Translations under genes and position numbers: made by a program
In this document: positions 31,595 to 41,559 of the stretch, piece after piece
How the letters are laid out: each line of letters starts with the position of its first letter
Numbering within the stretch: the first letter of the stretch is position 1
Notes under the pieces: generated by a model
Databases searched by the model: none
Seen by the model: only the letters and a program-made list of their open reading frames with translations
Told to the model about the DNA's origin: nothing
Source of the DNA: a virus
Reading direction: 5' to 3' (one strand)
Length of the DNA: 64,000 nucleotides
Virus record (IMG/VR): IMGVR_UViG_3300027754_005989
Location: 80,067 to 144,066 of that record

Positions 31595-33820
31595 ATGGCA
31601 GTAGCATTTGAAAAAGACATCAAAAATCTCGAAGGCAGGCTTTCAGCCATTGAGAACAGATTTGGTGGCATCAATTACGAAATGAAATCTGTGGTGACCA
31701 GCGAAATCTCAGATCGCTCACGAGTAGTAGAGCAGTCGCAAATGCAGTATGGTCTTTATACTGCACTCTGTATGGAAACGGTGGATGTATGGAAACAAAA
31801 TAGGATTCGCTGGTACTCGCCAATTTTTCACAAAAAGAATACACCTCTGAAAGAACTTCCTTGGGCTAATGCAGTAAGTGCATTGGGGGGATTCGATGAC
31901 TGCGGGGCAACATGGGTGCCACCAGCAGGTTCGACGGTTTGTATTCTTTTCGAGAATGGAAATAGAGGTTCTCCATATTACATCGGCACTTCATGGCACA
32001 GAAACCGTGGAAAAGATGGACAGCACAATTGGCGAATTGATATTCCAGAATATTCTGAAGTTTGGGATGGCAAAAGAGGTGGTTACTTAGTAGGACCAGA
32101 TGATGGTTCTCAGAATTTTCCACCGTGGAATACTGAAAACTACAATGGCTTTGATCTTAGTTCTCTTGTGGATTTTGCATTCAATACAGATGCACAAAAA
32201 CTCATAACTGTGCCTAATATTTACGGTTTTAAAACACCTGAAAAACATATGATCAAAATGGTCGATGGCGATCCCCATTGTGATCGAAAATGGAAGCGTC
32301 TTGAGATCATGTCCAGTTGTGGAAACTGGATCATGATGAAAGATGACCATATTCACTATGCTGGCCAATGGGCTCACAAGGACTGTGGTGGAGTGGTAAA
32401 AGAAGGTGAAGTGTCTTGCTTTGAAGACGCATACACTCAGAGTCAAATCGACAAACTCTTGGGTGGTTTTCTAAATAATCCAATTGATCCAGACATTAAT
32501 GTTGAAGACCAGATAGACGCAGCATATGGTGATGAATTTCAACTAAAGAATGTTTTGGATCAAACTCCGAAAAAAGGCAAAAAATACGAAAAATTAGAAT
32601 GCGAAGGCAAAAAGAGCAACAAGAAAATTGTTATTGGACACCCTTGGACTGGAGCTCCGGGAACAAAATATTATTCAAAGGGAAGTGGCGATATACAAAA
32701 GGGCGACAATCCTTTCTTCAAGCACAAACAAGAATGTAGGCCATACAGGGGTGCTGCTACTCCTCAGAACAATCAAGTTGACTTGCCTCAATCCGGCATT
32801 CAAATACAGAGCATTTCTGGCCATTGTTTTGTGATGGACGACAGCGTTGAGGAACCTTCGGGAGCTCCACGATGGGATAGAGAATTTGATTTTGGTTGCA
32901 ACAACCACTATGTCGGTAGAAGCTACTGGAAATCAGCAACAGGCCACACTATTGAATTGAGCGATGTTGAAAGTCCTCAGGGTGAAGATGGTGCCAATCT
33001 CAGGGGCAGTAGTAACTATATCAAATTGCTTACTGCTACTGGCAACAAAATTGAACTTAACGATCATACAGAATCTCAACCAGATTGCGTTGGATGCCCT
33101 CCAAATATTGCAGGATCAGAGCGTGGCATTCATCTCCAAAGCACCAGTAATCACACGATTGATATGGTCGATGAAGGCAATGAACAATGCGGAAATTGCC
33201 GTATGGAAGGTGGTGTTCCTGTACCCAAGGCCAAAAAGGCCTTTGTAAGAATTAGAACCGGTTACGGACTAGAAATATCCATGAACGACGATGCAAGTCA
33301 AGAAGACACGCAGCAACAAAATATTCAACTATTCTGCCCTCAAAAAGACAACACAGAAAGAGGTCCACATATCACCCGTTGGCAAGAAGCTCCTACAGGA
33401 CCGGGATTGGTATTTTTGAGGGCTGGAGGCAACTATGTGACTTACACTTATGACAACCATTACACGGTAGTTGGCGACGAAGAGCAGAATCCTTCCAATA
33501 AAATCGACTATGTAACAAAAATGAACTTAGTATACACCAAAAAGGAATACATAAACATATCGGATAAATTGCATCTTTTTTACGCAAAAGACATGATTTT
33601 GTTGCTTGCGGGTCAAGATAATCCTACTGATCCAGATTCGACTACTGCCTGTGGTTGCGGTGGTGAAGCTCCAAATATTGGTGCTGTACTTGTCTATGAC
33701 TTTTGTACTGGCTGCGTAAGAATTAGTGATCGTGTATTTGCAAGCTCCTCGGGTGATGCTCAACCACTTTCAATATTCCAGCTTAAACCTTTTGCAAAAC
33801 AATGTGTGGGATGTAACTAA
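31595..33820 (+). CDS. Central spike protein (gp5/VgrG-like), without lysozyme domain
   Basis: A 741-residue protein. Residues 5-30 form a short coiled coil. Residues ~60-135 are an OB-fold domain (RIRWYSPIFH, WVPPAGSTVCILFENGN, YYIGTSWH) as in T4 gp5 and VgrG. Residues ~400-600 hold repeats such as GHCFVMDD, GHTIELSD, GNKIELND, NHTIDMVD and GLEISMND, which build the spike beta-helix. No lysozyme-like segment lies between OB fold and helix, unlike T4 gp5. The C-terminal ~90 residues carry Cys pairs (CGCGG, CTGC, CVGC), possibly a metal-bound tip. The stop overlaps the next start in TAATG. Confidence 0.85.
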   Translation: MAVAFEKDIKNLEGRLSAIENRFGGINYEMKSVVTSEISDRSRVVEQSQMQYGLYTALCMETVDVWKQNRIRWYSPIFHKKNTPLKELPWANAVSALGGFDDCGATWVPPAGSTVCILFENGNRGSPYYIGTSWHRNRGKDGQHNWRIDIPEYSEVWDGKRGGYLVGPDDGSQNFPPWNTENYNGFDLSSLVDFAFNTDAQKLITVPNIYGFKTPEKHMIKMVDGDPHCDRKWKRLEIMSSCGNWIMMKDDHIHYAGQWAHKDCGGVVKEGEVSCFEDAYTQSQIDKLLGGFLNNPIDPDINVEDQIDAAYGDEFQLKNVLDQTPKKGKKYEKLECEGKKSNKKIVIGHPWTGAPGTKYYSKGSGDIQKGDNPFFKHKQECRPYRGAATPQNNQVDLPQSGIQIQSISGHCFVMDDSVEEPSGAPRWDREFDFGCNNHYVGRSYWKSATGHTIELSDVESPQGEDGANLRGSSNYIKLLTATGNKIELNDHTESQPDCVGCPPNIAGSERGIHLQSTSNHTIDMVDEGNEQCGNCRMEGGVPVPKAKKAFVRIRTGYGLEISMNDDASQEDTQQQNIQLFCPQKDNTERGPHITRWQEAPTGPGLVFLRAGGNYVTYTYDNHYTVVGDEEQNPSNKIDYVTKMNLVYTKKEYINISDKLHLFYAKDMILLLAGQDNPTDPDSTTACGCGGEAPNIGAVLVYDFCTGCVRISDRVFASSSGDAQPLSIFQLKPFAKQCVGCN

Positions 33821-34239
33821 TGAAAACTTTTCTCGGTGTTCCGTATCCAACCAGACCCAATCCTAGAGGTTATTGGTATTCGCAAGACGGAACCAATCAG
33901 ATCAAATCTGATTTGCTCAGTCTTTTACTTACAAATCCCGGCGAAAGAGTCATGTTGCCAGAGTTTGGAACACCGCTGAAAAAGTTGGTTTTTGAGCCCA
34001 ATGACACTACTTTAAGTACGCAGGCAATCAATATGATTGCCTCTTCGATTAAAAGATGGGAGCCCAGACTTGTCGTACAAAAAATTGAGGCCTCTGCAAA
34101 TGTTGACAAGACATCATTAAATAAACTAGACGACAAAAGCGAACTAGATCAAATCCTGTTTATACGAATCATATTCGTTGATCCCCAAAAGATCAAAGAT
34201 GTTCAGGAGTTAACGCTACAGGTGCCATTGTCGGCGTAA
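33820..34239 (+). CDS. Baseplate wedge protein gp25-like
   Basis: A 139-residue protein of the gp25/gpW family, which forms the core of each baseplate wedge and anchors the sheath. The signature LLTNPGERVMLPEFGTPLKK at about residues 34-53 and the W-E-P-R motif (RWEPRLVVQ) are both present. Family members are usually 110-150 residues. Translation is coupled to the spike gene through a TAATG overlap. The presence of this protein is the main argument for a contractile tail. Confidence 0.95.
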   Translation: MKTFLGVPYPTRPNPRGYWYSQDGTNQIKSDLLSLLLTNPGERVMLPEFGTPLKKLVFEPNDTTLSTQAINMIASSIKRWEPRLVVQKIEASANVDKTSLNKLDDKSELDQILFIRIIFVDPQKIKDVQELTLQVPLSA

Positions 34240-34251
34240 AAAGGAGAAAAA

Positions 34252-35811
34252 ATGGCAATAAACAACAACTGTCCCTTCGACTTAGCGCCTTATACTCAGT
34301 CGCAGGTGATCACTACTCCTAATATTTTTAATTTAAATTATACAAACCAAGACTTCTGGAGTATGAAGACGAGGTTAATTGAATTTATTCAACAAAAATT
34401 CAGCACAGATTTTTCTGATTTTGTCGAATCCTCTCTTGCCATGATGCTGATTGAAAACTGGTCGTTTTTGGCTGATACTTTAAGCTTCAAAATGGATCAG
34501 ATAGCCAATGAAATTTTTATAGACACAGTTACTGAAACAGAGAATGCATTTAGATTGGCCAAGTTGGTGGGTTTCAATCCGCAACCGCCAATTGGAGCCC
34601 GTGCTATGTTCACGGCAACTCTTAACAATCCTCTTAGCTACGATGTGGTTGTCCCAAGCCCATTTCAAATTAAATTACCTGCTGCTGGGGCAGTAGCATA
34701 TATTGAATTATATCAAGCAGATTCAGAGAATAATCCCCTATTCGATGAAGATATCATAATTCCATCTGGAAATATTGTTAACGCCAGCGTCATCGGAATA
34801 GAAGGCAGAACAAGAACTTTATCTGCTGGTGGAACAGGAGCAGTTGGACAAACTTTGCAACTTGGTACTTCACCAGTAATCTTCGATTCAATCAGAGTTT
34901 ATGTTGATGGCGTTCTGTGGGACCAAGTTGAATACTTCACAGACTCACAACCAAGGCGTGAATATAGAATCGAATATGATAGCAATTATGTCGCTTATAT
35001 AATATTTGGAAATAATAGAACTGGTCTAATTCCAAGTATTGGAAGTTCAATAGAAGCGGTTTACCGCACGGGTGGTGGTCCTATCGGCAATATAGTCAGC
35101 GGTTCAGTCAATTCTCAGACCGTGATAACCGTACCCGGATTGCAATATCCTGTTCCAGTCTCATTTAGAAATTACACAAAAGGTGAGTTTGGATTTTCTG
35201 GAGATACGATTGATGATATTCGTTTAAAATTACCTGCTTGGCAAAGAGCTCAGAATCGTGCTGTAACAGGATTGGATTACAAAACACTAACAGATCAATT
35301 TGCAACGCCATACCAAGGACAAATTGGCAAATCTACGGCTGTTCTTAGGAATTATGGTTGTGCTGGCAATATTGTCGATTTATATATTTTGGCTTTAGAT
35401 GGGCAAAGCAATCTTCAACTTGCTTCAGACGACCTTAAGAATAGCTTGCAGGTTTACATCAACGATAAAAAAATGCTGACAGATTTCGTTTGTATTCGTG
35501 ATGGTCATGTGCTTTCGGTTGACATGGCGCTTGATGTTGTACTTGATCGATTATACAGAAAATTTGAAGATGAAATTAGAACAAAGATACAAAGAAGACT
35601 GGATACTTATTTTACTATCCAAAATTGGGAATTTAATGAAAATCTTAAAGATACCGAAATTGCCAAGGTGATTTCAGACATCAAAGAAATAAGCAGACTT
35701 GATATTACTTTCACTACAAACGATCCAAACAACGGCGGTAATTTGGTTACGACGCAATTTTTCGAGATCATAAGACCAGATGTCACTACTATTGGATTCA
35801 CATACGAATAA
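34252..35811 (+). CDS. Baseplate wedge protein, gp6/gpJ-like
   Basis: A 519-residue protein directly after the gp25-like gene, as in almost all contractile tails. Baseplate-J features are FVESSLAMMLIENWSFLADT in the N-terminal helical domain, KLVGFNPQPPIGARA, then a beta-rich middle with ALDVVLDRLYRK and a C-terminal IIRPDVTTIGF. Two copies per wedge form the inner ring with gp25-like and gp7-like proteins. AAAGGAG precedes the ATG by 6 bases. Confidence 0.92.
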   Translation: MAINNNCPFDLAPYTQSQVITTPNIFNLNYTNQDFWSMKTRLIEFIQQKFSTDFSDFVESSLAMMLIENWSFLADTLSFKMDQIANEIFIDTVTETENAFRLAKLVGFNPQPPIGARAMFTATLNNPLSYDVVVPSPFQIKLPAAGAVAYIELYQADSENNPLFDEDIIIPSGNIVNASVIGIEGRTRTLSAGGTGAVGQTLQLGTSPVIFDSIRVYVDGVLWDQVEYFTDSQPRREYRIEYDSNYVAYIIFGNNRTGLIPSIGSSIEAVYRTGGGPIGNIVSGSVNSQTVITVPGLQYPVPVSFRNYTKGEFGFSGDTIDDIRLKLPAWQRAQNRAVTGLDYKTLTDQFATPYQGQIGKSTAVLRNYGCAGNIVDLYILALDGQSNLQLASDDLKNSLQVYINDKKMLTDFVCIRDGHVLSVDMALDVVLDRLYRKFEDEIRTKIQRRLDTYFTIQNWEFNENLKDTEIAKVISDIKEISRLDITFTTNDPNNGGNLVTTQFFEIIRPDVTTIGFTYE

Positions 35812-35820
35812 GGAGCATTT

Positions 35821-38800
35821 GTGACACAGGTTTTTTACAACGAAAATCCAACTATTACTGATTCTGTTGTTCTAAGGTTCTTAACACCGGACAGCAGCGG
35901 TTGCTTGCTGCAAATGCCTTACAAAGTTGATAATTTAACAATTTACTTTGTTGAAAGGGATTTTAGTTCAGGCAAAACCAGCACATACGATGAAAAAAAA
36001 TACAATCCTGCAAAATTGGTATTGGCTGAAGCAGCAGAAGTTGTTGCGTGCAATAGTCCTACATCGGAAAATATTACTAATGCCAAATTAGCCAGAGCTA
36101 CGGCTGAAGCAAGCGTCACATCAAACAACTTTTATTTCAACGATGCTGTTCCAATCAAAATTGTTGGCAACTCGAACTTCCCTGCATGGCTTGGATACAA
36201 GATTACCGGTATCACAGCAGCAAATCCTGTCGAAATAACCACAGACGATCCTCATAATCTTACAACCGGCGATACAGTTTACTTGTATGCCACCGATTGC
36301 ATCCCGCCGATTGATGATGCTTATAAAGTTACCGTGACAGGAGCTAATACATTTGCTATTGATTACGACCTTAGTGGTGGAACAGCAGGTTCTAATGGAG
36401 TTTGGATTTCTGCTCAAATCAATAGCGACAATGCCTTAAAGCCTGTGGTCACGGATAATCAAACGACAATAGGACTATTTGAATATGTTTGGGAACCACT
36501 TGGAGCTCGTGAAGGCGATTACTTTGTATGCTGGACATGGACTTCCTTAGTAGCTGGCACATCGCTTTCATCGCATTTGAAATTCAGCTTGGGTGGCAAC
36601 ACTCAGGTAACAACCAGCATCCCCACTCACTTTACAGACCCAAAGAAATACGACACGCTTCTGGAAAGATACACTCCAGAAATGTTCAAGATGTACATGA
36701 CTTCGGATGATGTCACGCCATCTGTAATCGATAGATTTAATCAATCGATAGCCTTGGGATTCACAACTCTTGAAAATTTGGCAAATCAAATTGTTGACTT
36801 GCAAGACGCAAATAGCATTCACGAATCTCTGTTGCCCTACCTGTCTAATATTTTTAACTTAAAGTTGAAGACTGCCGATCCAACGAGATGGAGAGGGCAA
36901 ATCAAAAGAGCAATCCCTCAATTCAAAAGAAAAGGCACCAAAGGTGGTCTTGAGGAAGGCTTAGAACATGCGAGCATGAAGCTTGTAAATATAAGAAGAC
37001 TTTGGCAAATTAAATCAAAGTATACTTGGCAAGAATCCTTTTTATGCACCGGAAGCAAAGAATTTATTCTTGAAAAACAACTGTATGTGTCTCCAGATCC
37101 AGACAATATAGAGTTGTATATTAATACTGAGCATTTAGTTACATCAATCGAAGTTTATATTCCAGACACCACAAAAACCAAGATTTTTTGTTTCAGTAAT
37201 CACGGTTTGAATACTGATGATGAAATATACATCTATAAATCAAACAGCGTCCCAAAAATTGATGGAGTTTACAAGGTAAATGTTGATTCTAATAGCACTT
37301 TCATAATCGATTTTGATTTAAGCACAGGCACAGAAGGAACATATGCTTTATGGCATCAAACGGTTCTTGATCAAGCTTATCAAGTTTTGACACCATACAG
37401 CAGCTATGTAAGTTTCAGCACCGTAGACGGTGTCACCACGATGACATGGACTTCAACTAGTACGCCTCTCAGAAACGGTGATATAGTAAGGATATTGTAT
37501 CAGACCGATGCTGTTCCATCTCCTACGGAACAACTTTATGAGATGTATTTAAGAAGCTTGCCTATGATTGATCAAAGAGACGAATCTCAACAAATTTATC
37601 CGCTCAAAAACTGGAATGTGCGAGGCTTGTCCGAAGATGATCCTTTTTTTGACACTTTGATTTCAGTACGACATCCATTTCATGAATTTCTTGTATACGG
37701 AAAGATCAGAACTGAATTTCCTTACAGCGAAAACATCTACAACATGGAAGAATACAACGGCAGTATTCGCAACTCTAAAAGCCCTTGTGATATTGACCGA
37801 CAATTCATTGATCCATGCCAATACTGCATCAGCAGCAGCTACAATATTGATGTTGAAGTAGACAACATTTGCGACGATAGAATCAATGAATTTTTTGAAG
37901 TCATAAAAGAAAACACTCCGTTTCATGCCGTACTTCACACCGTGAATTTTTACGGTACATTCAATGATTTTATCATGCCTCCTGCTGAAACCATCGAGTG
38001 TTATGTGAAAATTAAAGGCTCTGAATTCGCATTGGCAGGTGAAGGTCAGATGTATTTCAACAGGAACATGAGCCTTAGCAATTTAAATGATTTAAATAAC
38101 ACAGAATGCATTTTCAGAGGCTCGGCAAATCCTTATGGGAAGCAATATCTTGTAGATATTGAAGCAAATTTGGTGCTTTCTGGAGCCAGCGGTACAGTCT
38201 ACAACGATGATATAGTTTTGTACAACAACAAATCAATGGAAAGAATTAGAATATCGCCTAACGGAAACGGATTCATCAAGGTTTTGGATGGAACTTATTA
38301 CGGAACATATCAGATTATTTTAATAGATAAACATGTTTTAAAGATCGATCCTGTTCCAACAGAACCAATTGAAGACTGCAATGACATTTTCCAAATGAGC
38401 GGAGAATTGAATACATGTACTTTTCCGTTCAGAGTTTTCAACATTGTTATCGATATAAGTCCTTACAGTTCATTGTGTAACATTTTTCAAGATAATTATT
38501 TGTCTTTGGCAGATGCAACTCAAGATTGGGGTGTTCTGGGCGTACAAACCGTGGCTGATGTCGCTAGGGGAACAGCCACAGGAACTTGGACGATTGAGAT
38601 TACAGGCTACGGCAATCATGATATTCTTGATATTACACCACAAGGTGAATTGTTAATTGAATATGGTGGAAGTCTATCATCTTTAGCATCTGGCAATTAC
38701 AATTACGAACTATACGACGAAAACTCCACTTTGGTGATCCCACAAACAGGCACCATAAGTGGAAATTTAACTGTAGTTCTCAGAGCAAAGGTGGAAGTTC

Positions 38801-40122
38801 TAAACACATCCTTGAAACCCATCAGCAATAACATCAGAAATGATAATTTCTATCAAAAAATATCTGGTGTTGAATATAAAATCATTGAAGTTTTAGACAC
38901 CGATGGCACATATGATTACTTCTGGATCGAAGGATACAACGGTGGTGATGTTGCTGGTGCCAATTTAGTTGTATATGAGAGAATTCTTGACAATCAAATC
39001 GGCTACATGAGTCATCGTGGTCTAAATCTTGTGTTACCATCAACTAATGTTGAATATGATAAATACATCCAAAATGGATTTAATCAATATCGATGGGATG
39101 GTGATGGTACTCCAAACATGAGTGCCGATCCAATTAGGCCAACTGCTAGTACAACTGAGCCATTTTCTTTGAAAGAAAATTTCATTGTGGTTGTAAATGA
39201 TGGCACGAACCAAGATTCTTACTGGATGGAATCAATTAACGGCGATGATGGAGGTGACACGCTAATCACGCTTTCCGGCAATGACCATTACTGGCAAGCA
39301 TTGACAGCGGGAGGCACAGCAGCAACTGTCAATATTTACAGATATGTGCCAAAAGGTGCGGATATCATGGGTCAAGTATTTGACCAGCCAAATCACAGCT
39401 TCAACTACATCACTCGATCTGGGAGTCCTAATGTGACTGCCTATGAAGGCGCTTACTACACATGGAATGCTTCCAATAGAGATCAAATAGAAACTGCTGT
39501 TCCTTATTCTCTAAATACTGCAAAAACCTTGGTGACAACCAAGAGCCTTCATAGTTTGTCAAACAATAACAAAATCGTAATTTATGATTCCAATCCATCA
39601 ATTGATGGAGAATTCATTGTTACGGTTGTTGATGAAAAAAAGTTTCTGATTAATTTTGATATGACAGCCCTGACCACCGTAGAGACAGGGTTTTGGCACT
39701 TGGTTCCAAAAAATGGGGGAGCATTCTCTCGACCAGACATGCCAAATGCCACCAAATTGTTTATGAGTTTCTATGAAACTGGTGGCAGAAATCAATATAC
39801 AATGCTCACCAACTGGACTACATCGGGATATCTACATTTTGTTAACAGTTCTGGCACCGTGGTCTGTGTGATGCAGATCGACAACTCCAAAATTCCTTAT
39901 GCAAAATACTATGAAATTCCTGTTGTTTTCGTCAGCGGAGATGACTTAACTGAAGGGCAACAATACAGAGTGTTTTATAACTCTGCAATATTGACTTCTT
40001 CTGTTGTCCAGTCTTTGGCAGCAAAAGAACACAACGGTCCAGAAGACTTTATAAAACAAAAAGAAGCTATCTCATATAAAATTGACTACATAAATGGTGC
40101 AGAAGAAAAAGGAGAACTGTGA
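35821..40122 (+). CDS. Baseplate wedge gpI/gp7-like protein fused to long beta-rich arm domains
   Basis: A 1433-residue protein starting with GTG after AAGGAG. Residues ~266-404 are a P2-gpI-type domain (ESLLPYLSNIFNLKL, WRGQIKRAIPQFKRKGTKGG), which binds the baseplate-J protein. Three copies of a ~70-residue FCCH-like beta domain occur at about 125-197, 439-511 and 1230-1295, each with H-x-L-x-(T/N)-x-(D/N)-x-(V/I)-(Y/V)-(I/L)-Y, P-x-IDG-(V/E)-(Y/F) and I-(N/D)-(Y/F)-D. The rest is beta-rich, with a Cys-rich patch near 660-680. In T4 the corresponding gp7 is also over 1000 residues. It probably links wedge to fibres. Confidence 0.8.
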   Translation: MTQVFYNENPTITDSVVLRFLTPDSSGCLLQMPYKVDNLTIYFVERDFSSGKTSTYDEKKYNPAKLVLAEAAEVVACNSPTSENITNAKLARATAEASVTSNNFYFNDAVPIKIVGNSNFPAWLGYKITGITAANPVEITTDDPHNLTTGDTVYLYATDCIPPIDDAYKVTVTGANTFAIDYDLSGGTAGSNGVWISAQINSDNALKPVVTDNQTTIGLFEYVWEPLGAREGDYFVCWTWTSLVAGTSLSSHLKFSLGGNTQVTTSIPTHFTDPKKYDTLLERYTPEMFKMYMTSDDVTPSVIDRFNQSIALGFTTLENLANQIVDLQDANSIHESLLPYLSNIFNLKLKTADPTRWRGQIKRAIPQFKRKGTKGGLEEGLEHASMKLVNIRRLWQIKSKYTWQESFLCTGSKEFILEKQLYVSPDPDNIELYINTEHLVTSIEVYIPDTTKTKIFCFSNHGLNTDDEIYIYKSNSVPKIDGVYKVNVDSNSTFIIDFDLSTGTEGTYALWHQTVLDQAYQVLTPYSSYVSFSTVDGVTTMTWTSTSTPLRNGDIVRILYQTDAVPSPTEQLYEMYLRSLPMIDQRDESQQIYPLKNWNVRGLSEDDPFFDTLISVRHPFHEFLVYGKIRTEFPYSENIYNMEEYNGSIRNSKSPCDIDRQFIDPCQYCISSSYNIDVEVDNICDDRINEFFEVIKENTPFHAVLHTVNFYGTFNDFIMPPAETIECYVKIKGSEFALAGEGQMYFNRNMSLSNLNDLNNTECIFRGSANPYGKQYLVDIEANLVLSGASGTVYNDDIVLYNNKSMERIRISPNGNGFIKVLDGTYYGTYQIILIDKHVLKIDPVPTEPIEDCNDIFQMSGELNTCTFPFRVFNIVIDISPYSSLCNIFQDNYLSLADATQDWGVLGVQTVADVARGTATGTWTIEITGYGNHDILDITPQGELLIEYGGSLSSLASGNYNYELYDENSTLVIPQTGTISGNLTVVLRAKVEVLNTSLKPISNNIRNDNFYQKISGVEYKIIEVLDTDGTYDYFWIEGYNGGDVAGANLVVYERILDNQIGYMSHRGLNLVLPSTNVEYDKYIQNGFNQYRWDGDGTPNMSADPIRPTASTTEPFSLKENFIVVVNDGTNQDSYWMESINGDDGGDTLITLSGNDHYWQALTAGGTAATVNIYRYVPKGADIMGQVFDQPNHSFNYITRSGSPNVTAYEGAYYTWNASNRDQIETAVPYSLNTAKTLVTTKSLHSLSNNNKIVIYDSNPSIDGEFIVTVVDEKKFLINFDMTALTTVETGFWHLVPKNGGAFSRPDMPNATKLFMSFYETGGRNQYTMLTNWTTSGYLHFVNSSGTVVCVMQIDNSKIPYAKYYEIPVVFVSGDDLTEGQQYRVFYNSAILTSSVVQSLAAKEHNGPEDFIKQKEAISYKIDYINGAEEKGEL

Positions 40123-40601
40123 TGGAAATGTTTTCTGGGCTGAAAGCTAGGGGCGATGTTCAAGCCGTGATTGAACATCTTTCTGGTCGTGTTGATGTGA
40201 TTGAATTTCCCAACACAGTTCTTGGAGATGGACGCAAGGCTCTGGCTGCGAGTTTGGCTAACAAATTTATTGGCACTTATCCGTACTACATCAGCAGAAT
40301 GGTGTTTGGAGATGGAGGAACATCGAACGGAAGTCCTAAATTTATCAGCACAGACAGAATGGCTTTGTATTGTGGGACTCCTGTAGTCAGCAAGCCAGTA
40401 GTATCAACAGTCGATCCCAATGTTGCATCGCAAATCATTATTACTTCAATTTTGACTGTGAATGACGCTAATGGATATAGCCTAAATGAAATGGCCCTGC
40501 AAATGTCAAATGATCAACTTTACAGCATGGTGACATTCCCAGACTTGAACAAGACAAATCAGATGCAAATCACATGGTCATGGAGACTATCATTCGTCTG
40601 A
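40122..40601 (+). CDS. Putative tail-fibre attachment or baseplate-associated protein
   Basis: A 159-residue protein. ISRMVFGDGGTSNG at about residue 59 and the C-terminal NGYSLNEMALQ, then MVTFPDLNKTNQMQITWSWRLSF, form a pattern seen in many phage proteins encoded beside fibre genes. The start is ATG 40122, overlapping the TGA of the preceding gene in TGATG with AAAGGAG upstream. The encoded role in other phages is virion structural without detail. The operon position between gpI/gp7-like and a fibre suggests a connector. Confidence 0.65.
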   Translation: MEMFSGLKARGDVQAVIEHLSGRVDVIEFPNTVLGDGRKALAASLANKFIGTYPYYISRMVFGDGGTSNGSPKFISTDRMALYCGTPVVSKPVVSTVDPNVASQIIITSILTVNDANGYSLNEMALQMSNDQLYSMVTFPDLNKTNQMQITWSWRLSFV

Positions 40602-40620
40602 TGTAAAATAAGGAGAAAAA

Positions 40621-41505
40621 ATGCCCGATTTAGACAAATTACCAGTCCCCCAATATGCAGCGGAACAGCCTTATCATTTCAATTATGATAATCTGCCCCT
40701 GAAAACTTTGGCAGAACGGGATATTTTAATTAACAACGCCGTTGATAACATGGATTTGATATTGGCAGATGCTGCCGGAAGCACAGCAAGTTTAGCAGAC
40801 AGGCTTGATGTAACCCTGAATGCAGACGGCACAATCAGCACAGTTGTATTTGATGATGCAATGCACAACATTGCAAAGCACGAGGACGGCTACAGCAGCA
40901 CCGTGGCTGGCGCTGGCACCACCACAGTTGATGGTACAGAACTTCTTGCATATCAAGGTTTAGGATATCCCTCTCTTACCAATCCTGTCTCTTTTGTTCG
41001 TATGTTGGATGTGGAAAGAAATAAACTCACAAATATTCAAGCAGATGCAACCAAGCTCACAGTTGAATTTCCTGACGCAACCGCAGCCATTTTTGGCGAC
41101 ACTAATCCCACTTTGATCGTTAGCGATTCTCCCAGCATTGCGTGGACTTGGGACGGATCAAGCATCAGCGCAGGAGTGGTTGGTTCTTTCACCAACCCTC
41201 ACGGGCATTACTACAATTTAGTGCCTTATAATCCATCGGTCGATTATCAGACATATTTTACAAATAATGTGTCCACGCCATTTGTGGAAGGTAGTTTAAG
41301 AGTTTATGTGAATGGCATCCGTCTTCCTGAATATGATTCAATGAATACCATATATGCATATGTTCCTACCTTCTCAGGGGGTTCGCCATCTAGTTGGAGT
41401 CAAAATTATTTTACTCCTGATTATACGAGTGGAACATTTGACTTATATGTTCCTATTACAAGCAACGATGTGATCGTAATAGATTTTGATATTGATCTGA
41501 GCTAA
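40621..41505 (+). CDS. Putative tail fibre protein
   Basis: A 294-residue protein whose start contains PYHFNYDNLPLKTLAERDIL, then NNAVDNMD. This resembles the N-terminal attachment region of phage fibres. The middle is Ala/Thr/Asp-rich with low complexity (GAGTTTVDGTELLAYQG), and the end is beta-rich with EGSLRVYVNGIRLP and ITSNDVIVIDFDIDLS. AAGGAG precedes the ATG by 6 bases. It is the last gene of the continuous tail run before strand changes begin. Adhesion function is inferred. Confidence 0.65.
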   Translation: MPDLDKLPVPQYAAEQPYHFNYDNLPLKTLAERDILINNAVDNMDLILADAAGSTASLADRLDVTLNADGTISTVVFDDAMHNIAKHEDGYSSTVAGAGTTTVDGTELLAYQGLGYPSLTNPVSFVRMLDVERNKLTNIQADATKLTVEFPDATAAIFGDTNPTLIVSDSPSIAWTWDGSSISAGVVGSFTNPHGHYYNLVPYNPSVDYQTYFTNNVSTPFVEGSLRVYVNGIRLPEYDSMNTIYAYVPTFSGGSPSSWSQNYFTPDYTSGTFDLYVPITSNDVIVIDFDIDLS

Positions 41506-41559
41506 AAAATTTAAGTTTTTCTCTGTTATTTGTGAACCTACAGAAAGACAGGGAAAAAC

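Noticed and set aside
31595-33820. Lysozyme domain in the gp5-like spike
   Set aside because: No Glu-x8-Asp-x5-Thr-like lysozyme pattern occurs between the OB fold and the beta-helix.
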